From Multifurca ochricompacta (lineage: Eukaryota; Basidiomycota; Agaricomycetes; Russulales; Russulaceae), in contig WTXG01000011.1 in assembly GCA_022496185.1 (NCBI GenBank), positions 519,338-583,337 on the forward strand: a stretch of 64,000 nt of DNA. Direction: 5' to 3'. Within the stretch, counting starts at the first letter, position 1. Each line of letters begins with the position of its first letter. The notes under the pieces are model-generated. The model was not told the DNA's origin, did no database searches, and saw nothing but the letters and a program-made list of their open reading frames with translations. This document shows, one piece after another, positions 43,097-52,975 of the stretch. The position numbers were made by a program, and so were the translations under genes.

Positions 43097-43573
43097 TCAC
43101 CGCACACGGTCCGCTGCCTTGGGGGCCAGTGAAGAAGCACGGTAGCACAGGGAGGGGGGGCACCACATGAAAGTGACATCCAAGGAGGGGTGATCTGCAA
43201 GAAGTTGAGCGAGTGCTTTATGAAGCAAGATAAAGTCACCCATAAAACAACGTGGGTCACGTGTTCGGAGTCCTGCCAGTGACAAGCTCGACAGAGCCGT
43301 GATGATGAGGCGCGGGGCCATAGGGCAGCCCTCGTAGTAGGAGGTGAGCCATTGAAGGGTGCGGTGGAGGGCGAAGAGGTCAACATCTGACTTTATGCCC
43401 CCAGTGCTGCACATCCAATGGTTCGTGGTTTTGCCTGAGCTATCCATCAGGACAGCTGCAGCGGCACTGATGAGTTTGTTGTCGACTTGTTTGGCTTGGG
43501 AGTGGGAAGAAGAAACATGAATCAAGGCGATGTCAGCACGGGGCAAAGCCAGGAAAGCAGTAACTTCGGTCAA
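43097..43573 (-). pseudogene. RNase H-like fragment, possibly from a LINE
   Basis: The 158-codon frame resembles the RNase H-like domain found at the end of many fungal non-LTR retrotransposons: IALIHVSSSHSQ, AAAAVLMDSSGKT, DVDLFALHRTLQWL, then FMGDFILLHKALAQLL and a final VTFMWCPP. The order (first strand, acidic helix motif DVDLFA, later WCP block) fits, but catalytic acids cannot all be placed. There are no neighbouring RT or endonuclease sequences. It could also be a host protein of unknown function. The upstream stop-free region is short. Confidence 0.4.
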
Positions 43574-43925
43574 ATTGATTGATTACACGTGATTGTACAA
43601 TTTGAGCCTGGAATATCGGTCCGGAGACAACCAACGTATGCCGCCCGCTACTCACAAGCAATCGCATCGCTACGCCGTGATCCATTCGTTGTTGGCTTTT
43701 GTACACAAAGTCTGGCGGTACGTTATTAATTAACAAGGGCTGTATCCACTTATGGTAGCATTGAAGCTACGTCATCTGACTTCTCTGACCGCGGTTCCTA
43801 CTACCAAGCTGGAGTCCTCGTTGCCTGTCTTTCCTTTTCATACCAACAAAGTCCATCTCCCACTTATCCTCGTACCACCTGCAGATCAGTTCAGACACGT
43901 CTTTCGTCGCATGCTTCTTGCTGCA

Positions 43926-45988
43926 ATGGCGCCGGATGTTGTCCCTGCTCCTGCTCCCGCGCCGGCGCCGGCACCAGCACGTCCTGGTTTGCGCAAGATT
44001 GCGCCTTACTGGTATCCGTATACAACTATGGCTAAAGGCCGTTGGCTCAACCGGGAAATACTAGAGATCGTCTCCACTGAATTTCGGGACCGCTCGATCG
44101 AGTATTATGTGTGCTTGTTTCCAACTACGGTCGCCTTCCAGAATGTGAGCTGAGAAGGCGTGTACTCGCAGAGATACGCGCTGGAATCCGGAGTCACGAC
44201 CATTAACGGCAAAATTGCCAAATCCGACACGATTGTGCGCAATGGAGACCGCATCGAGAACGTCGTTCATCGCCACGAGCCTCCGGTCACGTCCAGACCG
44301 GTTAAGATCCTACACGAGGACCAAGAGCGAGAATTTATCGTGATTGACAAGCCAGGTAGTATAGTACGTCCACTGCTTCGTATTCAACTGGATTTATTTG
44401 ACACACGTCCAGCCCGTCCACGCAACAGGGCGTTATTTTTATCTTTCCCTTGTGGAGATCCTTCAGCGGGAGTTTGGGTATCCGAAGGTGTACAGTACGA
44501 TCAACTTGTCACTCTCTTCGCTACCCATGCTGATTCCTGCTGCAGCTGTCAATCGCTTAGATCGCCTCACCTCAGGCTTGATGATTATTGGCCTTTCATC
44601 TTCCCGTGCCCACACGCTCTCGCAGGAGTTCGTGCAAGGCGAGGTCAAGAAGGAATATATAGCCCGTTGCTCAGGCGAGTTTCCGGCGGAGGAGGTTGTT
44701 GTAGACCAACCTCTGCTCACTGTGGACCGTCAGATGGGATTGAATATTGTGCACCCCGAAGGCAAAGTACGTGAATGGCTCTACCTCTTATCCCCTTAAC
44801 CAACTTTTTGAAGCCTGCGAAAACTATTTTCAAACGTTTGCACTATGACAAAAGCACGAATACAAGTGTGCTTCATTGTGCGTAATTGCATTTTAAGTTT
44901 CAGGTTTTCAAGGAGTTAATAGTAAAGACCATATGCAGGTCGTCCTCTGACAGGTCGTTGTAGGTCGATGGCCCCTACTTCAGCAGTTGCGCCCAATCAA
45001 TGACCTTCCCAGCTCACCAAATCCGCGTTCATCTCCAGTATCTGGGCTACCCCATTGCTAATGATCCCGTATACTCGGAGACGAAGATTTGGGCAAGTTT
45101 TCATATTGTTGCTAAAACTAGAACCTGACTGTGTGTAGGGACCGAACCTCGGAAAAGGTGGCATTGACACGAAACCATCGGACGAACGTGCGCCACCGGT
45201 TGTACCTGGGCACCTGGTCGGTACAGACACAGCGGATTTGACACCCGCTAATGCAATGCTCCCACCTGAACCCGGAATGTCAGTTGCGCCATCGCCACAA
45301 CTGCTCCCACGCGAAACTGGACGAGATATAGGTATGGGATCACCGGTGCCACTTTCCGCTGAGGCGGTGGGCATCATCACTCGTCTGCGCAACATGAAGG
45401 TTAGCGCCAACAGTTGATTCAATCTCCACCTCTGACAAATTTAATAATTTTTGTTCCGCGGAAAAGGACGAGGACGAGGACTGGTCCCGGTGGCGCGACG
45501 TCGTTTTCAAAGCAAAGGGTCGGCTGCATCCGAAGGGCATGCCGACACAAAAACTGCCCCCTCAAAACCGACGGAAACGAGGTGGACCCGCGTGGACAGA
45601 GATCGATATTTCTGAGGCGGGTACCCCCTCAGACGAGCTACAGTCGACGCAAAAAGAGAGCACCCCGCTCACGGAGGAGGAAGCCCTCACGATCCTCGAC
45701 CCCTCCTCGCCGCTCGCGGAAAACCCTCTGCTGCGGGTCGCACCTCCCCCGGACGCGCCGACCGAGAAGGGGCGCGCGAAGCAGACCGCCGCGCAAGTTG
45801 CGGTGCAGCAAGAGAACGACGGTGCGCTGTACTGCAGCGAGTGTTATCTACCGCTGCATCCGGATCCACAACCTGAACGGCTGTACATCTTCTTACATGC
45901 GATGCGCTATACCACCAGCCTTGGCGTGTTCGAGACCGAGATGCCTGAGTGGGCCACGGAGGGATGGGAATGGGAACGCAGCTCTTGA
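43926..45988 (+). CDS. PUS9: RluA-family pseudouridine synthase (PUS9/RIB2-type, tRNA position 32)
   Basis: Isomerises a tRNA uridine to pseudouridine. Nine exons: 43926-44108, 44172-44363, 44413-44494, 44546-44766, 44814-44877, 44939-44959, 45013-45092, 45139-45399, 45467-45988. The sum is 1626 nt, 541 codons plus stop, and the frame closes. Evidence: S4-like RNA-binding segment ([35 protein letters not shown]), [17 protein letters not shown], catalytic Asp in NRLDRLTSG (about residue 158), VKKEYIARC, and [21 protein letters not shown]. The C-terminal extension is serine/proline-rich with [14 protein letters not shown], as in fungal Pus9 proteins. Intron 7 (45093-45138) has a GC donor (GCAAGT). 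In-frame ATGs at 43752 and 43911 would add up to 58 residues, possibly a mitochondrial presequence. RIB2/PUS8 is the alternative paralogue; the deaminase domain of yeast Rib2 is not seen. Confidence 0.85.
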
Positions 45989-46890
45989 GAAGATAATTAA
46001 CTGTGGTAGCAGACCGGTATCTCTCTACCTTTCACGAAATGTCTACCACAGCCCATAGTGGGATCTCTTCTTTCTCTCGATAGAGGTGAAGAATGGATAC
46101 GCGGGACGGGCTGGACTATGTTTACTTTACCAGTCATATAAACTACCCAAGACTGACTTTCGACCTCTAGCCCTTCTGAAGCATCCAGTCGGTGACCCCA
46201 ACTCTGCCGAGCTTGCAAAACTAAACTTGACATCTCGACAAAGGATACTGTACACATAGAAACAGTGTTGAATTATCCCGTTCATCATCGCCTCGTATTG
46301 TCGTACCAGTACAATGAGAGACTTATGATCGGCAGTCCTACATCTCGAGGTTAAAAGAGACTGCCCTTATGAAAGTTACGCAACGCTATGAAAAAGAACT
46401 ACCAAAACACCCATTTTCCTTCATGCCGATGGAAATTAAGAGGATTGACTCTTCAATTGTCCCAGTTCACGCTTAAAAGTACAACGGGCGTCACTTCCAC
46501 ACGTCTTGCTGCGGTCTTGCTTATTTTGCAGCAGGATGATACCCCACAAGGTTGTAGTCGCTTTTATGTCGTACAAAAGCAGCGATCGCAACATTTGCCG
46601 GATCAGAAATTGAGGACTATTGCACACATAGGTTGATCTGTTCTGTACCACACTGTCTTCTCGTGCCAACTCATCCGGGAATCAAAGCCGGAGAACATGA
46701 AGGAATTCGCTTTGTGCCTTGGGTAATTAGTGTATGATATGCAGATTAGTCACTTTTACTCTTGGGAGAAGGTGCATATACTTTCATCTAGATGAGACCA
46801 GAAGAGCCTCGTGTAAGAAGAGGTAAGAAAGCGGCAATATGCAACATGGTAGTGATGTACACGGATACAAACGATCGTTCAATGTACTCT
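45989..46890. other. Intergenic, convergent 3' ends
   Basis: About 900 bp between the convergent pseudouridine synthase and CWC15 genes. Only short unsupported frames; no repeats or RNA genes recognised. Both 3' untranslated regions must lie here. Confidence 0.5.
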
Positions 46891-47945
46891 CTACTTGATG
46901 AAGCGGGACATGAATTTTCTATGCAGGAAATAAGCCGCGAGTCCAGGGTGATGACCCGAAAAACTCACTTATGGAACTCTGTCCGAAGAAGATCGTTGAC
47001 GAACTGACCTTGAGACTTGTCCTTATCATTCGCCGCCTGATTCTTGAAGATCAGGTCTGTAGGAATTGATCAATGCGATAAGTTTTCTGTCTTTTTTTCT
47101 CATGTGAAAGTTGAGTACTACGCACCGTCATCCCAGCGCCGCTTCACAGCGAAGGTGCCAGGCGCAGTCGTATTAATTCCTGGCGTATTTCCCAGAGCAG
47201 CGGCAAGATTAAGCAAAGGATTTGCAGTGGCTATTCGTGCCTCGTGCTCTGCCTCGGTAGCAGCAGCTTCTGCTTGTTCAACACGTGCCTTTTCCGTTGC
47301 TCGCTCACGCTTTATCTTCTCGAGCTCGCGAAGCAATTCTGCGGTGTCGTCCTCCTCGTCCTCGTCCTCATCATCCTCGTCATCATCACCATCACCATTA
47401 CCATTACCATTACCATCATCACCGCCATCCTCATTTTCCTCATTGCGATTTTCACTGTGGGTAGGTCACAGCACGTTAAAGTCAAGCAGAGAAACGCAAT
47501 AAGATGGCGCACGTGGTGTCTCCCTTTTGGCCATCGTCATCCTCGTCCTCGTCGCTGTCTGCATCCCTATCCATCTCTAACGCCTCCTGTAAAACCTTTC
47601 GCCGCTTGTTCGCTTCCTCGTCCTCGATTGCTTTAGGCGCAGGTAAGTCGTCTTCCACTGGTAATCCCGCCGCCTTGCGTTTCTTCGCACGGGCCTCAGC
47701 TTCTGCCGCCAGTAGTTCCGTGCGTAGATCACGCTTTTTGACCTCATCCACGGAAGTCTGGCCGGGTTGTCTGGGAAGTGGATAATAACCTAAAATGAGA
47801 GTGCACAAAAGAGAAATGTCAACCACTCGCACCGGAATTTGAGTTTGGTATGCGCGGCCATGTCGCGCACGGAGTACTGGCGCGAGCCACCTTTCACTTC
47901 CCTAGCCTGCGCAGGGTCCCATGTTGGCCTATGTGCTGTGGACAT
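46891..47945 (-). CDS. CWC15: CWC15/Cwf15 pre-mRNA splicing factor
   Basis: A component of the Prp19/NTC-associated active spliceosome in the nucleus. Five exons on the minus strand: 47945-47833, 47770-47513, 47454-47126, 47056-46969, 46918-46891. The sum is 816 nt, 271 codons plus stop, closing in frame with stop CTA (46891-46893). The conserved N-terminus reads MSTAHRPTWDPAQ and RQYSVRDMAAHTKLKFR. The middle is acidic with a Gly-Asn/Asp repeat (GDDGNGNGNGNGDGDDDED) encoded by a TTACCA/CATCAC-type repeat at about 47385-47430. The C-terminus reads KRRWDDDLIFKNQA, FVNDLLRTEFHKKFMSRFIK, the family signature that contacts the spliceosome RNA core. It is divergently paired with the aminotransferase gene at 48307, about 360 bp apart. 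Confidence 0.95.
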
Positions 47946-48306
47946 ATTGTAGACGAGATGGACGCGTTGTGTTGAATAAAATTGAAATTGAAAGGGCCAG
48001 CCAATCAATTTTGCTGACTAATCGATGCTCCAACCACAAAGTCACCACCGCGTGATATGCACAGCCTCCATCCTGCCTTCTGCCTTCTAGAGCTTTCATA
48101 CAATATAATCTGGGTCTTTTAGAAATTCAAGCCATAATTGGTCTACATGGTGTGGTGTAGAGGATATCACTTTAACATTTTAACATCAAGCAACAGACAT
48201 CTTGCGGTCGTACGGACCGCGTACGACTTCGATTCCACCCCATTCCCATGGCGCAAAGTACATTTTCACAGGCTGATTGCCCTCATTGATATCTTGCCCA
48301 TCATCC
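47946..48306. promoter_or_regulatory. Divergent promoter region between CWC15 and the class-V aminotransferase
   Basis: 361 bp separating the two start codons. No clear TATA box was identified, though ACAATATAAT occurs near 48100. Shared upstream elements are possible but not shown by the sequence. Confidence 0.45.
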
Positions 48307-49718
48307 ATGACCTCCTTCCAAGATACCGCTCGTGTTTATTTTCCTGCTCTCCGCTCAGGCTTTGTCTTTGCCGACAACGCAGGAGGCTCCCAGTGCACTA
48401 AGCTCGTTGCAGAACGCATTTTCGATTACCTTCTAAACACCAATGTCCAGCCTGGTGCAGACTACCCCATCTCAGTTGAAAGCACGCGTTGCATTGCTGC
48501 TGGTCCTGTCGCAGCTGCCGAGCTCTTCAACGCAGCATCGCCTGATGAAATCGTGTTTGGCGCGACCTCAACTATGAACCTTGAGAATCTTGCGCGCTCT
48601 CTAGAGAAGGATATTTTGGATGATGAGGAGATCGTGGTGACGGGGGAGCATGAAGGTACGTGGAGGGCTTATCGCTTGTCGCAGTCTGACACTGCGCTCA
48701 TGTAGCAAACGTCGGGCCATGGAAGAAGCTTGCGGCACGCAAAGGTCTTACCTTAAAGCACTGGCGCCCACGCACCACTGATCCGTCCAACCCATACTCC
48801 CTCACTCTCGACGTCGAGGATCTCCTTCCGCTAATCAGTGCCAAGACACGCATAGTCGCCTTTGTAGCTTGTTCCAACATCCTCGGCTCTATTGTCCCAG
48901 TCAAAGCCATCGTTACTGCGGCCCGCTCCCGCGCAGTGGAGCTTGGCGTGAGGAAAATAGAATTCAGCGTCGACTGCGTGGCCTACGCGCCGCATCGCCG
49001 AATGAATGTGCAAGACTGGGACGTCGACTACGCCGTCTTCTCGTTTTATAAGGTCTCTTCCAATCACACTCCGCTCTGCTCACCATACCAAATTGACCAT
49101 TGTGTAGCTATTTGGCCCGCACATTTCTGCACTCTACGCCCGTGCAGCCTCCCTCCGCTCATCCATATCTGCATTGACTCACCATTTCCTATCCGTCGAT
49201 ACTGTCGGCTACAAGCTCCAGCCGGGTGGGCCAGGATATGAGTTGGTGTATGGCGCTGCTGGTGTGCCAACGTACTTGAAGGGCCTGACACCCGCGGGTA
49301 CTCTCGAAGCTACATTCATAGCTTCAGCTGTACATGAGCATGTGCTTTCCGAACGTTTGCTCGGATTTCTACGAGGTTATGCGCCGCGCGTGCTTATCGT
49401 CGGCGACCCACTCAATGGAAGCTCGCGCGTGCCAACAATTAGCTTTGTTGTAAAGGGTATACTTAGTCGAGACGTCGTGCGCGCTTGTGACGAGACTGGC
49501 ACGGTACGTTCTAACGCTTTTTGCTTCCCATTCATTATGGCAAACCAATTGGGCAGATCGGAATACGATATGGCCACTTTTATGCGTACACCTTTATCAA
49601 CGAACTCGACCCCAAGATTGACATTCAAGATGGCGTGGTGCGGGTATCATTGGTGCATTACAACACGTTAGAGGAAGTGGATCGTATCATTATCGCGTTG
49701 AGAGGTGTCCTAGGGTGA
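48307..49718 (+). CDS. Class-V PLP-dependent aminotransferase (cysteine-desulfurase-like)
   Basis: Fold-type I PLP enzyme. Four exons 48307-48655, 48706-49052, 49108-49503, 49557-49718 give 1254 nt, 417 codons plus stop, closing in frame. Motifs: FADNAGGSQ near the N-terminus, FGATSTMNLENLARSL, HEANVGPW, SVDCVAYAPHRRMNVQDWDVDYAVFSFYKLFGPH with the Schiff-base Lys at about residue 232 (the last codon before intron 2), then a C-terminal domain with VPTISFVV and GIRYGHFYAYTFINEL. In SufS-type desulfurases the loop after the GH pair holds the catalytic Cys; here it reads GHFYA with no Cys. It is therefore better called cysteine-desulfurase-like, with unknown substrate; isopenicillin-epimerase-like activities are known in this superfamily. 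No targeting signal is evident. Confidence 0.88.
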
Positions 49719-49923
49719 CGTAATATTTGCTCATTGCTCTTTGTATTTGTCACTGTGCTTGACTATCTCACTCTATTTAACCTGCTCCGTGATTGCAGAA
49801 AGCTAGAAGGCAACTTCCATAACTTGTCCTCGACACTATTGGCTCGATAACAGAGCATTTCTAAGCCTTCATCTCGCATAGACGCGGCTATAGCTATCAG
49901 AGATCTACCTGCGCACTTGCTTT

Positions 49924-50911
49924 ATGCTGTTCTTGACTCAATTTGATGTCTTTTTCCCCACTGCCGTCGTGGCCCTATTGCTTACTGTCGTCCTGTACAC
50001 TAAAGTCCAGGTGGGCAGTGCTCGAAGACGTCTGCCTTATCCCCAGGACCCAAACGCTTTACCCATAATCGGCAATCTATTCGATATGTTCTCTCAAGAC
50101 GAATTGATTGGCTACAAAAACTGGTCGGACGAGTACGGTACACCCCAATTATCTTGCCAATATTATCGTTGATGCGTTTTCATTCAAGTCTTGCCCTTAG
50201 GTTCGGAGGTCATACATCTCGACGCGGCATCCACCCAAATAATCATTGTCAACTCGACCAAGGCGGCGAATGACCTCCTTGAAAAGAGCTCCTCAATGTA
50301 CTCCTATAGTTAAGTATGGGAACTTTTCCAGGTTCACTGGCGAGCTACGCGAGTCATCTCATTTACCCTTAGGTTGCGTTGAGGCGTATGCGGGACCTAT
50401 GCTAAACATACAATACTTTCGTGTTGGAACATCCTCCAGCCTTGGAACGGATTGGCTCATTGATTTCATTCCATACCGCGCGCGCTGGGGCGGTCTCCTT
50501 TGCGGTTTTCGCCGACACTTAACCCCAAAATCTTATCGTTCTTTCGAATAGCGCTAGTGCATCACTTGCTCCAACAACCTGCTCGCATGCAGCACTTCAG
50601 CTAAGTGAGTCATTTTTGACGTCAAACCAGATCACGTGATTTTTCCCTTGATTGCGTATCAATGCTATTCGACCTGATTTCATGCGTAAGTCTCCTCTCC
50701 CACCTCTGCAGGCTTGAAAATGCCCCTCCAGGTCTAATTCAATAGCACAGTAATACAGATGTCTTTTTGTATGTTTCTCGGTGCTGCCCTCAAGCGTGAA
50801 GCCCAGAAATGGTTCGGCATGTCCACCAACGCGATTGAAGAACCCTACGTCGCTGTTCAGGCTGCACTCGTGGATTCACTTCCGTTTCCCTTTACTGCCA
50901 ATATGATGTGA
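49924..50911 (+). pseudogene. Cytochrome P450 fragment
   Basis: N-terminal membrane anchor (VVALLLTVVLYTKVQV) followed by the proline-rich hinge region LPYPQDPNALPIIGNLFDM and YKNWSDEYG (49924-50142), typical of fungal microsomal P450s. After an intron-like gap, SEVIHLDAASTQIIIVNSTKAANDLLEKSSSMYS (50205-50305) matches the next P450 block. Around 50780-50910, ALKREAQKWFGMSTNAIEEPY and LVDSLPFPFTANMM resemble the F-G region, then a TGA ends it. The I-helix, ExxR and heme-binding Cys motif are absent from the following 2 kb. It is a truncated, decayed gene, possibly once a neighbour of the class-V aminotransferases. Confidence 0.75.
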
Positions 50912-52975
50912 CAGCTCAATTATAATCCCGCCGAAGACGTCCCACTCGCCAAGATCAATCCCAAGGAAAGGGTACCTTGGCAGTGTGGACCCGGCGCGTT
51001 AGTTACACTATGAATGTAAAACTATCGTAATTAACTCTTTAATTGATGCCATCCTTGGGGGAGCGGGGGGGGGGGCTCGTGGCTTCCAGACTTCTTGGAT
51101 CGAGGCCGAATTCTCGAATTCAGATGCGGTTGCACCTCATCGTCCTACTCAGTGCGTACATTCCACGTACAATCTACGTCAAAGTTCCTCTCGCTAAAAG
51201 TTTGCACCTCACTACCATTTACGCACACACACCACTTTATCCCAACCAACAGGCTCTAGTGTAATTGGGAACGCATAGTGCGTTCTTTACGGCGATTATA
51301 CCTGAATCCCCGTGACGTCTCCCTCAAACCAAGTTGATTTCGCCCGGGACGCCGGCTTGAGGGAGACGCACCAGTCGTACTTCTCTTCCCGGATGCGACC
51401 TTCGGGTTCCGGCGACGCGGGTGCCCGGGGTAATATTGTCTTTTTTTTTATGAAGTCGATTTTATTACACGCGTCAGGGCTTTGCCCAAATTGCGCGGCT
51501 ACTACAGGGTACGTAGTAACTACGAGAATGTGTCCGGGTACAAGATAGAAGCTCAGGCGTTAAAAAAACCCCGCAGGAAAAAGAATGTTGGTAACTAGTA
51601 AAGAATGAAACCGCTTATGGGAAACGTTGAAAGAGTGATCCTAAGGAAAAAAGAGGGAACACTTAGCTCCAGCTAGGCCTAATCCGGCTCTAGAGGTCGT
51701 CTTGACGAGTACAGCTTGAATATCCCATGGGTCTCCTGAAAAAAGCCCAAGAGGGCTTCGACATGGCGTTTTGTATTGAAGATTAGAGTCCATTTGTATG
51801 ATGTGGGCCATGGTAGCCATAGGGTGATATTGTTACAAGGCATCGGAAAGCCTATGGGTCACGTCCTCCGGCTTGCTTTCTGCATTTTCCGGTTTGACAT
51901 ACCCAGCACTCGGCTAGTCCTTCCATTATTATTATTTTAAATTCTCTCGCGTGCAATGCTTCCGCTTGAGTAGTATAGGGTCTACAGGGGTCCCATACCG
52001 CCCGTGGTTATTGTTGCCTGATTTTGGATTTACAATCGAGATGATGAAAAAAAACATGATGACTCAGTTTGTTGTGAAATTTTGGGTTTTTTTCATTACC
52101 TTTTGATTTTTTATTTTTTATTAATTTAAATATTTGTTATTTCCCGGGGCCGAGAGCGAGTATCAAATTTTCGCATTCGCATCACCATCAACGGTATCAA
52201 ACGATCCTACTTAATCTTCTGAAGCGGAGAATGATATTTCAATCTGGACATTAGGGGATAAGTGATAGCACCCGTTGATAGTGCCATTGTCATGAGACCG
52301 GGACCTGGGCATAGCCAGCCATCAACTTTCCTTGGAGATCAACTTTCTGCAGCAGGAGAGGGCAGTGAGAGGATTGCAGTTCAAAGTTTAAAGTTCAAGG
52401 AAGCAGGGCTACTAGGGAGTTTAATCGCCGCTTGAAAATCAACAGTAATCCCTTTCATAGCGGTATAGGAGTTGGCCATCAATCATGTTCCCCTTTTCTG
52501 CGCGTTTCGAATTTGTCTTCTAGTGGTAATTTCTTACAGATGCAGATGCCACAACTTGATTGATTGATCTATCTCTCTTTCTATCAGTTAGGGATGTTGG
52601 TCAGGTCATCAATGGCGGGCCGTCTTTACTGTGACTCGGCACGGAGCAGTTTACGGGGGCTGCAGAACGACCAGAAGCGCGCTCTTGATGGAAAGTCCGC
52701 GATCGTGAGATGTTCAATTATTACTAATTAATATATGTTGTTATTAATAATTAATATTTTGTTATTAATAATTGATATATTATAATGCTTGGCCACCAAG
52801 GATCAACAACTTAGCTCTTAAAAGAGACAAATATTATTTTGGATGTTCCTAGACCACGAATACAGGTAAATATTTTAAACTTACAAGATAACATAATGTA
52901 TAGCCGCTAGAGTGACATCAACAACACTCCTTCCACCACCAGATCCACATCGATCAAGACCCCGTGCGGCGCAGA
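50912..52975. other. Gene-poor stretch
   Basis: About 2 kb with no supported gene. It contains a G11 run near 51065, a 12-bp inverted repeat (51316-51327 and 51357-51368), a T-rich tract at 52070-52140 and an AT-rich block at 52715-52790 with GTTATTAATAATTAATAT-type direct repeats. Likely eroded intergenic DNA. Confidence 0.5.
52735..52790. repeat. AT-rich direct repeat
   Basis: Two to three copies of an ~18-22-bp unit TTGTTATTAATAATTAATAT, slightly diverged. Confidence 0.7.

Noticed and set aside
47244..47785. Plus-strand frames rich in serine or isoleucine opposite CWC15
   Set aside because: They are shadows of the CWC15 acidic repeat region; the minus-strand gene closes in frame with family signatures.
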